From Homarus americanus (lineage: Eukaryota > Arthropoda > Malacostraca > Decapoda > Nephropidae), in the NCBI RefSeq assembly GCF_018991925.1, contig NW_024735516.1, forward strand, positions 596,001 through 660,000: DNA of 64,000 nucleotides, read 5' to 3'. The notes under the pieces are model-generated. The model saw nothing but the letters and a program-made list of their open reading frames with translations. It made no database searches and was not told where the DNA came from. Positions within the stretch are counted from its first letter, which is position 1. Every line of letters starts with the position of its first letter. Position numbers and translations under genes: made by a program. This document shows, in pieces, positions 10,069 to 22,639 of the stretch.

Positions 10069-11685
10069 AAATTCTCTCCAACTACCAAGACTCGCGTGCT
10101 GGTCGCCCATGAACACAAAAGGTAAACACGAGGCTATGACACTACAATATGATGAATCCAACCACATGTTGTCTGAACCGTGAAGTGCTGTGATATATTG
10201 TTCCAGGTTAGGTTAGGCGAATATAATTTATTTTGATGTTAAATTTCAGTTATAGTTGAAATTGATTCAGTTTTAGATTAAGTGTTTATTTGTGTTTATT
10301 TAATATTTACATTCCGACCTCTTCCACCACACCAATTCATAACTGTTTACAATGAGCCAATTGGTATCATTTACAAAGTTTTAACCCGTTGAGTAAACAG
10401 ACTAATCATGAGTACCGATATTTTAACTCTTCGAATACGATGCAAAAGGATGAAATACTAAAAACGCAGACATTAAATATAAAAATATCATAGGGCCACA
10501 TCAACATTATTTTTAATTAACTAAACCAAGAATCTCTTTTAAAAATAGCAAACCTAACCTACCAAACCTATCATACCAAACCAAACCAAGCCTAACCTAT
10601 ATTCCTAACCTAACCTTCCTGACCTAACCTAAAATTATCTATATGACCCTAACCTAATATAATTAACCTATCTGAGCGATTTACCTCAGGTTACGTTAAT
10701 CTTTTCTCGAATCTAAACGACTTTTGCTCCCATATTTATTTCTTATCTTTACCTAATATCATTAATTCGTGGTATAAATGCCGTATATTATCACAACATT
10801 TCAATTTTCCCTTCTATTTTCAACGCTCCCTCACGTATTTAAATTCTAAAAATCAAACAACTTATAAATTATCCAAAAGTAACCATGAACAAACGTGGGA
10901 CCTTTTCTTGAAATTTGACTCATTATCTACCACACGATGAAGATGAACAATTTAGAAGGATATGCATATATATATTTTTTCACACATTGTTTGCATGGTT
11001 AGCAGTTCAAGAAAAACAGGCTAATAAAGACTTAACTATTTTGGAGACTACCCATGGTATCTCTCTCTCTCTCTCTCTCTTCGACAATGCATTGTTAGCT
11101 TAAATCAGAGAGAGAGAGTCAATATCCAATCACCATGTATTTATCATGCAAGACAGAACAGAATAAAATCATCGACAATTTCCAACATCTCCACACAACA
11201 GCAGAGGCAGTGACCAAGAACCTGTGTTACGGTCACATATTAAAATAATACACAAACAACGTTACAATAACACCCACAAAACAAAAACACATACAACAGT
11301 ACAGCAATCCCCCAAAACAAGTACGAAACCAAACAAAGGTACGTTCACCACAAAATCACACATACATACATCCACCTCGAAGCAAACAAACAAAACAAAA
11401 CAAGAACATTTGAGAACAACAACAATATCAAAACAACATAAAAAATTAATTAAAATTCTTCATCTCTTCATTAACTCATCGCACTTATATCTCATTTATC
11501 AATTAATTAAACCCCCCTTAAAAGTAATTATATAGTAAACAGTAAAAGACCAACTAAAAGTACTTATAAGAACTACAAAAAATGACTTATATAACTAGAA
11601 ACCAATTATAAGTGATGAGAATCTTCTACGTTCTGCATCGATCACCTCCGTCCCTCGGTCATTCCGCCCTCCACCTTCTCCAACC
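10069..11685. other. AT-rich unique DNA with scattered CCTAA pentamers
   Basis: Low-GC sequence with no recognised gene. Degenerate CCTAA/AACCT pentamers occur at 10551-10675 and a short TTAGG pair near 10206-10216. Short CT and GA runs lie at 11059-11080 and 11107-11118. The 62- and 103-residue open frames here are lysine/threonine-rich, fit base composition alone and have no motif. Confidence 0.6.
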
Positions 11686-11689
11686 ACCC

Positions 11690-14600
11690 TCCCACCCTCA
11701 ACAACACTATACACCCACTCCAACAACACTATACCCCTCAACACTATACACCCACTCAACAACCCTATACACCCACTCAGCAACACTATACACCCACTCC
11801 AGCAACACTATACACCCACTCCAGCAACACTATACACCCACTCAACAACACTATGCACCACTCCAGCAACACTATACACCCACTCCAGCAACCTCTATGC
11901 ACCCACTCAACAACACTATACACCCACTCCAGCAACACTATGCACCCACTCAACAACACTATGCGCCCCGCTCAGCAAACACTATACGCCCTATCCAAAC
12001 GCAACGCCTCAATGACACTATGCGCCCACTCAACGACACTGCACCCACTCCAGCAACACTGTACACCCACCAGCAACACTATGCACCCACTCAACACACT
12101 TATCACCCATCAGCAACACTATACACCCTCCAGCAACACTATGCACCCACTCCAGCAACACCATGCGCCCACTCAGCAACACTACACCCACTCAGCAACA
12201 CTATACGCCCCACTCCAGCAACACTATACACCCACTCGGCAACCACTACCCACTCCAGCAGCACTATCACACCCACTCGGCAGCACTATGCACCCACTCA
12301 ACAGCACTATGCACCCACTCAGCAACACTATACACCCACTCCAGCAACACTATACACCCACTCAACCAACCGCATGCACCCACTCAACAACACTACACCC
12401 CTCAGCAACACTATGCACCCGCTCAACCAACACTATGCACCCACTCCATGACACTATGCACACCCACTCCACGACGCTATGCGCCCACTCAACTGAACAC
12501 TATGCGCCTCAACCTGACACTATGCGCCCACTCGCAGCGCACTGTACGCCCCACTCCAGCAACACTATGCACCCACTCAACGACACTATACGCCCACTCC
12601 AGCAACACTATGCACCCCATCAGCAGCACTATACGCCCCGCTCCAGCAACCTATACGCCACTCCAGCAACCCCTATGCACCCCACTCCCGCAACACTATG
12701 CCCACTCCAGCGACGCAATGCGCCCCTCCAGCGGCACTATGCGCCCACTCACGGCAAGCACTGTGCACCCACGCTCGACAACACATGCGCCCACTCGGCA
12801 ACGCTGCACCCCACTCGAGCAAGCGCATACACCCACTCCAATGACACTATACGCCCCACTCCACGAGCACTGTACACCCACTCCAGCAAGCACTATACGA
12901 CCCACTCAAACAGACACATATGCGCCCGCTCAACAACGCATGCGCCCCGCTCCAACGACACTGTGCACCCCACTCCAGCAACACTTACCCCACTCAACCA
13001 GCACTGTGCGCCACCCAGCAACACTATACACCCCACTCAGCAAGCACTATGCACCCGCTCCAACTGACCACTTTATGCGCCTCCAGCAACCTATACGCCC
13101 ACTCCAGCAACACACTATGCACCCACTCAACCAGCACTATACACCCACTCCAGCAACGCTATCACCCACTCGACAGCACTATACCCACTCAGCAACGCTA
13201 TGCACCCGCTCCAGCAACCTTACGCCCCGCTCAACAACACTATGCACCCACTCCAGCAACCACTATGCACCATCAACAACACTATACACCCACTCCCACC
13301 ACCCCGCAACACTGCCCACATCCTTACGCACACCCCCTCCAGCAACACTACACCCACTCCAACACTATGCACCCTCCAGCAACACTATACACCCACTCCA
13401 CCACCCACCCAAACCCCCCCAACACCACCCCCCCCAACACTATGCACCCACATCAGCAACCCCACACAACCTACACCCACTCAACAACACTATACACCCA
13501 CTCAACAACACTATACACCCACTCAACAACACTATACACCCACTCAACAACACTATACACCCACCACCCAACAACACTATACACCACTCAACAACACTAT
13601 ACACCCACCAACAACACTATACACCCACTCAACAAACACCAACACCCACCAACAACACTATACACCCACTCAACAACACTATACACCCACCAACAACACT
13701 ATACACCCAATTAAACACTATATACCACTCAACAAAACACTATACACCCACCAACAACACTATACACCCACCAACAACACTATACACCCACCAACAACAC
13801 TATACACCCACTCAACACTATACACCCACCAACAACACTATACACCCACCAACAACACTATACACCCACCAACAACACCATACACCCACCAACAACACTA
13901 TAACTACCCAACAACACATACACCCACCCAACAAACACTATACACCCACTCCAACAACACTATACACCCACTCCAACAACACTATACACCCACCCAACAA
14001 CACTATACACCCACCAACAACACTATACACCCACCAACAAACAAACCCACCAACAACACTATAACCCACAAACACTATACACCCACCAACAACACTATAC
14101 ACCCACCAACAACACTATATACACCCACTCCAACAACAACACTATACACCCACTCCAACAACACTATACACCCACTCCAACAACACTATACACCCACTCA
14201 ACAACACTATACACCCACCCAACAACACTATACACCCACCAACAACACTATACACCCACTCCAACAACACTATACACCCACCAACAACACTATACACCCA
14301 CTCCAACAACAACACTATACACCCACTCCAACAACACTATACACCCACCCAACAACACCATACACCCACCCAACAACACTATACACCCACCAACAACACT
14401 ATACACCCACCCAACAACACTATACACCCACTCAACAACACTATACACCCACTCAACAACACTATACACCCACCAACAACACTATACACCCACTCAACAA
14501 CACTTCACACCCACCCAACAACACTATACACCCACCAACAACACATACACCCACTCAACAACACTATACACCCACCAACAACACTATACACCCACTCAAA

Positions 14601-17290
14601 CAACACTATACACCCACCAACAACACTATACACCCACCAACAACACAATACACCCACCCAACAACACTATACACCCACTCAACAACACTATACACCCACC
14701 AACAACAACACTATACACCCACTCAACAACACCATACACCACTCCAACAACACTATACACCCACCAACAACACTATACACCCACTCAACAACACTATACA
14801 CCCACTCAACAACACTATACACCACTCAACAACACAATACACCCACTCCAACAACACTATACACCCACCAACAACACTATACACCCACCAACAACACACA
14901 ATACACCCACTCCAACAACACTATACACCCACTCAACAACACTATACACCCACTCAACAACACTATAACACCCACTCCAACAACACTATACACCCACTCC
15001 AACAACACTATACACCCACTCAACAACACCTATACACCCACCAACAACACTATACACCCACTCAACAACACTATACACCCACTCAAACAACACTATACAC
15101 CCACCCAACAACACATACACCCACTCCCAACAGCACAATACACCCACTCCAGCAACACTGCCCACTCAGCAACACCCTATGCACCCACTCCAGCAACACT
15201 ATGCACCCCTCCAGCAGCACTATGCACCCACTCCAGCAACACTATGCACCCACTCAACAACACTATGCACCCACTCAGCAACACTATGCACCCTCCAGCA
15301 ACACTGTACGCCACTCAGCAACCCTTTCATACACCCACTCCAGCAGCACTATCGCCCACTCAACAACACTTTATACACCCGCTCCAGCAACACCGTACAC
15401 CCACTCCAGCAATACTGTACACCCGCTCAATAACGCTGCACCCATAAACAGCACTATGCACCCATATCCAGCAATACTACGCCCCACTCAGCAGCACTGC
15501 CCACTCCCAGCCAGCACTGTACACCCACTCCAGCAACACTATGCACCCACTCCAGCAGCACTATACACCCACTCCAGCAAGCACTATGCACCCACTCCAG
15601 CAACACTGTACACCCACTCCAGCAACACTATACACCCACTCAACAGCACTATACACCCCACTCAACAACACTTTCGCCACCCCACTCAAGCAACACTATG
15701 CACCCGCTCCAGCAACACTATGCACCCGCTCAGCAACCTGCGCACTCAAGCAACACTATGCACCCACTCCAGGCAACTATGCACCCGCTCAGCTTGACAC
15801 TATGCACCCACTCGACAACCCGCAATACACCCGCTCAACTTATTTTCGCCACCCACTCCAGCAACACTAACACACCCACTCAACAACACTATACGCCACT
15901 CCAGCAACACTATACGCCCACTCCAACAGCACTATACCCACTCCAGCAACACTATGCACCCGCTCCAGCAACACTATGCACACTCCAGCAACGCTATACA
16001 CCACTCAGCAACTGCACCCACTCCAGCAACACTATGCACCCACTCAACAACACTGCACACCCATCAACAACACTATACACCCACTCAACAGCACTATACA
16101 CCCACTCAACAACACTATACACCCACTCGAAACAACACTATGCACCCGCTCAGCAACACTATACACCCACTCAGCAGCACTATGCACCCACTCAACAGCA
16201 CTATGCACCCACTCGGCAACACTATGCACCCACTCCAGCAACACCAATGCACCCACTCAACAACACTATGCACCCACTCAACAGCACTATGCACCCACTC
16301 CAGCAACGCATACGCCCTCCTCAGCAACGCACTGTACACCCACACTCAACCCAACACTGTCGCCACTCAACAACACTGTACCACACCCACTCCAGCAACA
16401 CTATGCACCCACTCAACTGACACTATGCACCCCACTCAGCAACCACTATGCACCCACTCAACAACCACTATACACCCACTCCAGCAACGCACTATGCACC
16501 CACTCGACAACACTATACACCCCACTCCAGCAACACTATGCACCCACTCCAGCAACACTATGCACCCACTCAACAACACTACACCCACTCCAGCAACACT
16601 GCACCCACTCAACAACACTATGCACCCACTCAAGCAACACTATGCACCCACTCCAGCAACCTGTGCACCCACTCCAGCAACACTATTACACTCCAGCAAC
16701 GCTATGCACCCACTCAACAACACTGCACCCACTCAACACTATGCACCCCACTCAGCAACCCCTATACACCCGCTCAGCAACTGCACCCGCTCAACCGGCA
16801 CTATGCACCCGCTCGACAACACTATACTTGCTCAACCAACACTACACCCACTCAGCAACCATATGCACCCATCAGCAACACTATGCACCCACTCAACAGC
16901 ACTATGCACCCACTCAACAAGCAACTGTACGCCACTCCAACAGCACTATGCACCCATAAACAACACTGCCGCACTCAACAACACTATGCCCACTCCAGCA
17001 ACACTATACACACCCACTCAACAACACTATGCACCCACTCCAACAGCACTATACACCCACTCCAGCTTAACACTATACACCCACTCAACAACACTATACA
17101 CCCACTCCAACAACACTATACACCCCACTCAGCAACACTATACACCCACTCAACAACACTACACCCCTCCAACACTATACCCACTCCAGCAACACTATAC
17201 ACCCACTCCCTTAACCCCACTATACACCCACTGCTATACACCACTCCAACACTATACTTACTCCTTGCTTTACTATACCCACTCTTGAAC
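11690..17290. repeat. 5.6-kb minisatellite of about 21-bp units
   Basis: Roughly 260 tandem copies of a 20-22-bp unit with core AACAACACTATACACCCA. Three zones are visible. The left (11.7-13.4 kb) and right (15.1-17.3 kb) zones are rich in CAGCAA, GCACCC and GCGCCC variants with many one-base indels. The centre (about 13.46-15.13 kb) is much more uniform and carries the CAACAA form. All three plus-strand frames lack stop codons (NNTIHPL, QQHYTPT and STTLYTH versions), which creates open frames of up to 865 codons. Because unit length varies among 20, 21 and 22, no single frame is preserved and I do not accept any as a gene. Confidence 0.98.
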
Positions 17291-17378
17291 AGCACCATAA
17301 AGCCAGAACTAGACACGGTGGAAATTAAACTGAAAAAAAATCATATTTTCTACAGAACACTAGAAACCCGGAGTGTGT

Positions 17379-17470
17379 GAGTCTATCAGGTGGTAGTCTA
17401 TCAGGTAGAGAGTCTCTGTCAGGTAGAGTCTATCGGGTAAGTCTATCAGGTAAGTCTATCAAGTAGTGAA
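17379..17470. repeat. Short degenerate repeat
   Basis: A few copies of GTCTATCAGGTA-type units, several reading CAGGTAAGTC or GGGTAAGTC. Confidence 0.7.
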
Positions 17471-17636
17471 ATCTGCTCCAAGTAAATGTCAAGTAAAGGC
17501 TGAATGGGCGAAGAGAGAGAGATGGTGTATCGATTTCAGATGATTTGGTTGGCTGTGGGTGACTCTCGTGGGCTGGGCCTTGAGACTCCATCACAAACAA
17601 GAAACTTTTACCCCAAATGGTTAAGTGTTTGAGTTA

Positions 17637-17908
17637 GAGGAATGACTCACTATCAAGGGTGACAACAAGAGGAATGACTCACTATCAAGGGTGACAACAA
17701 GAGGAATGACTCACTATCAAGGGTGACAACAAGAGGAATGACTCACTATCAAGGGTGACAAGAGGAATGACTCACTATTAAGGATGACAACAAGAGGAAT
17801 GACTCACTATCAAGGGTGACAACAAGAGGAATGACTCACTATCAAGGGTGTAGAGGAATGACTCACTATCAAGGGTGTAGAGGAATGACTCACTATCAAG
17901 GGTGTCTA
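17637..17908. repeat. 32-bp minisatellite
   Basis: Nine or so units containing GAGGAATGACTCACTATCAA. The first ones also contain GGGTGACAACAA, the last ones are shortened to GGGTGTA. It lies directly downstream, on the minus strand, of the exon candidate at 17934-18117 and would be in its first intron. TGACTCA (AP-1-type) recurs in every unit. Confidence 0.96.
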
Positions 17909-17933
17909 CAAGAGGAACGAGACACCACATTAC

Positions 17934-18117
17934 CTGTCGTGCTGATGGTGGGCAGGAGACAAGGACACATATGGCGTTTAAGTAGGACCAAGATGACGAT
18001 GGCCAGGAGAGCCGCCACGGCCAGCAGGAGGAGCGGGCATCTCCACAGGGCCAGGTCCCATCCCAGTACCCACTCGACGCAGAAGGTGAACATGCTGACC
18101 TCGAGTATGTCACCCAT
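17934..18117 (-). CDS. Probable first coding exon, membrane-anchored protein
   Basis: Family not recognised. On the minus strand an ATG at 18117 (G at -3, G at +4, in-frame TAA two codons upstream) opens 61 codons that end at a consensus donor ACAG|GTAATG; the GT starts at 17933, so the exon ends in phase 1. The peptide begins MGDILEVSMF. Residues 27-46 form one strongly hydrophobic helix (CPLLLLAVAALLAIVILVLL), followed by KRH. This looks like an N-terminal signal anchor or single membrane span. GC content is far above that of the flanking AT-rich and repetitive DNA. No downstream exon could be identified; lower coordinates enter repeat arrays. It could be the 5' end of a membrane enzyme, but no function is assigned. 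Confidence 0.5.
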
Positions 18118-18886
18118 TCCACCTTAGTCCAACACCACCTTGTCAATGACCAACACACGCACGATATATTTCCAAGGTGTCATAGTCAAGAGTTAAGCAT
18201 TTTCATCAGTCAACAGAACTTTAATGTTTTTGTGTTGTAAAGGTGAGGATCAAACACAATCTCTCTCTTTAAGTTGCCAGGGTGTTTATGATCATTGTGT
18301 TTAGTCTTCCACAGGGAGCAATTTTCACCAATGAACTGTAATTAATGTTTCCATGCAACAAGTGAGCACTTCCAGAGATCTTTCCATGCTTTCGATTTTT
18401 TCTGTATGAAGCCTTTGGTGGTCTCCTTGAAGGACCTTTTTTTTTCAAGAACTAAGTATCTTTTTTTCTTATTTTTTTTTTCAAGGACCTCTATTAGAAA
18501 ATTTGTGAAGGCTGGTAAACCAAGATTTGTATTATCTCTTGTCATATGGTATCCCCATACACATTACCTTTGTCCCATGTGTAGTTATATGTCACTACTA
18601 TATTATATACTTTTTATTCCTTATCTAATTTTATATAAAGTTATTTCATCATTACTGTTATGCTTAAGTGTTTTTTTTTTTCCTGTAGAATAATAATTCC
18701 AATACGACTGTCATTTCCTGGTAATGGTAAAGTAAAATAATAGTTCATTATAGTGGTATTTTTTCACGATTTTTTTTTAATATTCACGTTAAGTAAATAC
18801 AATAGTGAGTGAGTTAGCGGCCAGGGTCCACAAGTAGCTTACACCTTATTTGTACCGTCCAAGTCTAACAGTGTTTTGTGTTCGTC

Positions 18887-18888
<2 letters not shown>
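18118..18888. other. AT-rich unique sequence
   Basis: Upstream (minus-strand sense) of the probable first exon. Poly-T tracts occur near 18439, 18471 and 18670. No clear TATA box or transposon end is seen. Confidence 0.5.

Positions 18889-18927
<39 letters not shown>
18889..18927. repeat. (CA)n microsatellite
   Basis: CA run that merges into the CACACGTCAGTGAAG string at the 5' truncation point of LINE copy B. Confidence 0.96.
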
Positions 18928-18931
<4 letters not shown>

Positions 18932-19584
18932 GTGAAGCTGTCAAACCTCCGCTCTGTCTCCACCTCCAAGCCGACTCAAGTCCTCGGAGTTCTGGCAACG
19001 AGCTCCCTCAGTGTTTTATCAATATTCATACTTTCCTAAGCTCACCCAAGTTTCCCCTACCTCTGCTCTCTCCCCAAATTCCACACAACGCAAACACTCT
19101 AAAAAGAGGCAAAAGAATATTCTCTCTACTCCATACATATCAGCGCTCAACACGGACCTTTGACTCACTGACCATCACCACGACCACATCTGCAAATTTG
19201 GTAAGAAGCTTCTACACCATCCTCGACACCGGCTCCTACTACCACCTGAGATCCCTAGCCTGAGAATTGCTGTTTGACACCACAACTGCATCCAGCCCAT
19301 ACGTGCACGAACTGATCGCTATAAGAACAGCCCAGTCCCAACCATTGTAAAAATTATCAATAACTTGTAATAAACCAGTGTATTCACTCCCAGTAAATAC
19401 TACTTCTTGCACTGTCACTATGTTGAAATGCCCTGTAGTTTGAGCTTTTCCCCATCTAGTTATTATATATCTTATTTGTGTCACTTATGTTACTTGTATA
19501 TTATTTGTAAATCGAAACCCATTTCCCAAATATGTAACTGTATATTTTCAGCCTTCTGGCTGCCAAGCTCTTTCAATAAACCGT
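18924..19584 (+). mobile_element. LINE 3' fragment, family 1 copy B (decayed)
   Basis: Starts at CACACGTCAGTGAAGCTGT, which aligns with ACACGTCAGTGAAGTTGT inside the longer copy at 42.0 kb. It continues through the equivalents of RLKSLGVPAPELLSVYS, the QEALNTL and DHHHD segments, and CCAACCATTGTAAAAATTAT. Several frameshifts and one in-frame TGA break the ORF. The 3' UTR is well kept (TATATTTTCAGCCTTC, then CAATAAACCGTTA). It is 5'-truncated and inactive. Confidence 0.88.
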
Positions 19585-19586
19585 TA

Positions 19587-19644
<58 letters not shown>
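19585..19644. repeat. (TTA)n microsatellite, LINE tail
   Basis: Nearly 60 bases of TTA begin directly after the CAATAAACCG 3' end of LINE copy B. Confidence 0.96.
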
Positions 19645-19645
<1 letters not shown>

Positions 19646-19988
19646 ACACAAGGAAGACAGAACTGTAGGAAGGGAAGGACCACAGGCAGAGTAACACTAG
19701 GGGTCAGAATACCTCCACACGATCTATGAATGACGTCCATGTGATACTACTCTGGGGCTTCCCTCTAGCACTTTCTCACCCCGAACAAGACTTATCTCTC
19801 CTCCTCCTCCTCCTCCTCTCAGTAGTACCCTCCTCCCTCCCTCCCACACACACATAATCCTCATTCCGTCACCTCGGCCGTCACACACCCGTGACCGGAG
19901 CTTCACAAGATCTTCGTTAAAAAAGTGTTGCGGGTATCTTGATATGTTTTAAAATTATTTTCCTGGTGTTAAGGTCACCACCAACACA
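19645..19988. other. Unique sequence with CTC tract
   Basis: A CTCCTCCTC run lies near 19798-19818. Nothing else is recognised. Confidence 0.5.
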
Positions 19989-20262
19989 CACATCACGACA
20001 CATACACATCATCACAACAAACACCTACAACATCACAGCAAACACCTACATCATCACAACAAACACCTACAACATCACAACAAACACCTACAACATCACA
20101 ACAAACACCTACAACATCACAACAAACACCTACAACATCACAACAAACACCTACAACATCACAACAAACACCTACAACATCACAACAAACACCTACAACA
20201 TCACAACAAACACCTACAACATCACAACAAACACCTACAACATCACAACAAACATCGTAACA
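19989..20262. repeat. 21-bp minisatellite
   Basis: About twelve copies of AACAAACACCTACAACATCAC, very uniform. The period is a multiple of three, so it is open on both strands (YNITTNT and VGVCCDV patterns). Confidence 0.96.
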
Positions 20263-20370
20263 CATACACACATCACGACATACACAGTAACATACATCAC
20301 AATACATACACACCACCACTAAGGGGAAAAAGATGCTTCTCAAAGTTCCATACTATTATTTCGAAGCTTC

Positions 20371-21402
20371 AAGATAACCTAACCTACCCTAAAACCATAA
20401 CATAACCTAACCTAACCTAACCTAAAACCATAACCTAACCTACATTAAAACCATAACATAACCTAACCTAACCTAACCTAAAACCATAACCTAACCTACA
20501 TTAAAACCATAACATAACCTAACCTAACCTAACCTACCCTAACCTATTTCAACCTAACCTACCTAACCTGACCCTAACCTGCCCTAAAAAACCATAACAT
20601 AACCTAACCTAAAACCATAACATAACCTAACCTAACCTGCCTAAAACCACTTAACATAACCTAACCCTAACCTAACCTAACATACCTAACCTGACCCCTA
20701 ACCTAACCTAACCTAAAAAACCATAACATAACCTAACCTAACACAAACCATAACCTGACCTAACCTAACCTAACCTAAACCATAACATAACATAACCCTA
20801 ACCTAACCTGACCTAACCTAACATACCCTAACCTGACCTGACCTAACCTAACCTAACCTAACCTACCTAAAACCATAACACTTAACCTAACTAACTAACT
20901 ATAACATGCCCTAACCTGACCTAACCTAACCTAACCTAAAACCATAACCTAACCTACATTAAAACCATAACATAACCTAACCTAACCTAACCTAAAACCA
21001 TAACCTAACCTACATTAAAACCATAACATAACCTAACCTAACCTAACCTAAAACCATAACCTAACCTAACCTAAAACCATAACATAACCTAACCTGAAAC
21101 CATAACCTAACCTGACCTGACCAAACCTAAAACCATAACATAACCTAACCTAACCTAACCTGACCTAACCTAACATACCCTAACCTGACCTAACCTAACC
21201 TAACCTAACCTAACCTACCCTAAAACCATAACATAACCTAACCTAACCTAACCTGAAACCATAACCTAACCTGACCTGACCTAACCTACCCTAACCTGAC
21301 CTGACCTAACCTAACCTACCCTAACCTGACCTGACCTAACCTAACCTACCCTAACCTAACCTAACCTGACCTAACCTAACCTGACCTGACCTAACTTAAT
21401 AA
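20371..21402. repeat. 1-kb arthropod telomere-type CCTAA array
   Basis: Tandem AACCT/CCTAA pentamers, the complement of the arthropod telomere motif TTAGG. AACCTGACCT variants and repeated AAAACCATAACATAACCT modules recur every 50-70 bases. The orientation is CCTAA throughout. The variants show it is an internal array, not a functional telomere. Confidence 0.95.
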
Positions 21403-21427
21403 TGAAGTAAGATGGAGAGTTGATTAA

Positions 21428-22095
21428 GCTTAAGGTTCCTACAGTAATGATAAGTAGGAACCTTAAGCCAAGTAAACAATGTGTTTTTGCCCGTAACAAG
21501 GCTAATAAAGTACTTGGGTTCATACAAAGAGTGTTAGTACAAGACTAGCGAGGTCATCCTAAAACTGTATCTTGCTCTTGTGAGACCTCACTTGGATTAC
21601 GCAGTTCAGTTCTGGTCACCGTATTACAGAATGGATATAGAATCCTTGGAAAGAATTCAGAGGAGAATGACAAGACTAATCCCGGGCATTAGGAACCTTG
21701 AGTACAGAGACAGGTTAAAGCATCTTAATTTGCACTCCCTCGAGAGACGTAGAGTGAGGGGCGACCTGATAGAGGTGTATAAGTGGAAGGCAGAGCTAAA
21801 CAAAGGGGACATTACAAAGGTACTCAAACTATCCAACCAGGAGCGAACTCGTAACAATGGTTTTAAATTAGACAAATTTAGATTTAGGCGCGAAATAGGT
21901 AAACACTGGTTTGGTAACAGAGTAGTGGATGAGTGGAACAAGTTACCAAACATCATCATTAACTCGAATACGCTGGATAGCTTCAAGCATAGGTTGGCTG
22001 CTTATATGAGCAATAGGGGATGGGTGTAAACGGGACTGCCCAGTATGGACCAATAGGCCCGCTGCAGTTTCCTCCATTCTTATGTTCTAAGTACA
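21428..22095 (+). mobile_element. CR1-like LINE 3' fragment
   Basis: Encodes the post-catalytic part of a non-LTR reverse transcriptase. The open frame 21580-22029 carries RPHLDYAVQFWSPYY, then RMTRLIPG, LHSLERRRVRGDLIEVYK, RTRNNGF and VVDEWNKLP, ending at TAA 22027-22029. Upstream is the frameshifted NKANKVLGFI segment. The 3' end is CTCCATTCTTATGTTCT; an 8-bp TTATGTTC-type end is typical of CR1-like elements here, as the copies at 37.8 and 48.5 kb share it. At the 5' junction there is a perfect 15-bp inverted repeat (21428-21442 and 21454-21468). The element lies at the right edge of the CCTAA array. Confidence 0.9.
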
Positions 22096-22170
22096 GTAGT
22101 TTCACGAGATTAACAACATAACATTTCGAAGCTTCATAATACTCCCCTTACGAGAAGCTTCACATGCAAA

Positions 22171-22262
22171 TAGGTTAGGTTAGGTTAGGTTAGGTCAAGT
22201 CAGGTCAGGTCAGGCTAGGTCAGGTCAGGCTAGGTCAGGTCAGGCTAAGTTAGGTTAAGGTT
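22171..22262. repeat. TTAGG array, opposite orientation
   Basis: GGTTA/TTAGG pentamers with GTCAGG variants. The orientation is opposite to the CCTAA block at 20.4-21.4 kb on the other side of the LINE. Confidence 0.92.
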
Positions 22263-22639
22263 GGCAAAAATAGAAACATTAACCAGTTGAGATTCAGGAG
22301 CTTCAGTTAGCCTTAAAACTACAAAACTGCCTCGTGACGCCAAACCCTCATCTGCATAAAAACGTGTCCGGTTATATTGAAGAAGGGACAGGTGTTGTAC
22401 AGTATACAGGCATTTGATTGTATACCTTCAAGAGCCTATATACTGTACACTGATACACACACACACACACACACACCTACTACTTTTTTTTTTAGAATAA
22501 CGTGGCCTCCAGCCTCCCCCAATAGCCACACCTTCGCCGCCATTTTATTACCTTAATATTACTACTACTACTACTACTACTTTGCTGTCACTCGGAAACG
22601 AGTATGACGATCATCCAGCTATGATACTATGATATGAGT
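22263..22639. other. Spacer with short microsatellites
   Basis: Contains a CA run at 22454-22476 and a (TAC)n run at 22559-22582. Otherwise unique with no recognised feature. Confidence 0.55.

Noticed and set aside
13455..15135. Possible CRISPR-like regular repeat
   Set aside because: Units are directly contiguous without unique spacers and the DNA is eukaryotic.
11612..17380. Very long plus-strand open frames (up to 865 codons) with His/Thr/Gln/Tyr/Pro repeats
   Set aside because: They are produced by a minisatellite that lacks stops in all three plus-strand frames. Unit length varies (20-22), no domain is present, and overlapping frames are equally open.
20371..21402. Chromosome end (true telomere)
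   Set aside because: The CCTAA array is full of variants and is followed on both sides by ordinary DNA and a LINE; interstitial.
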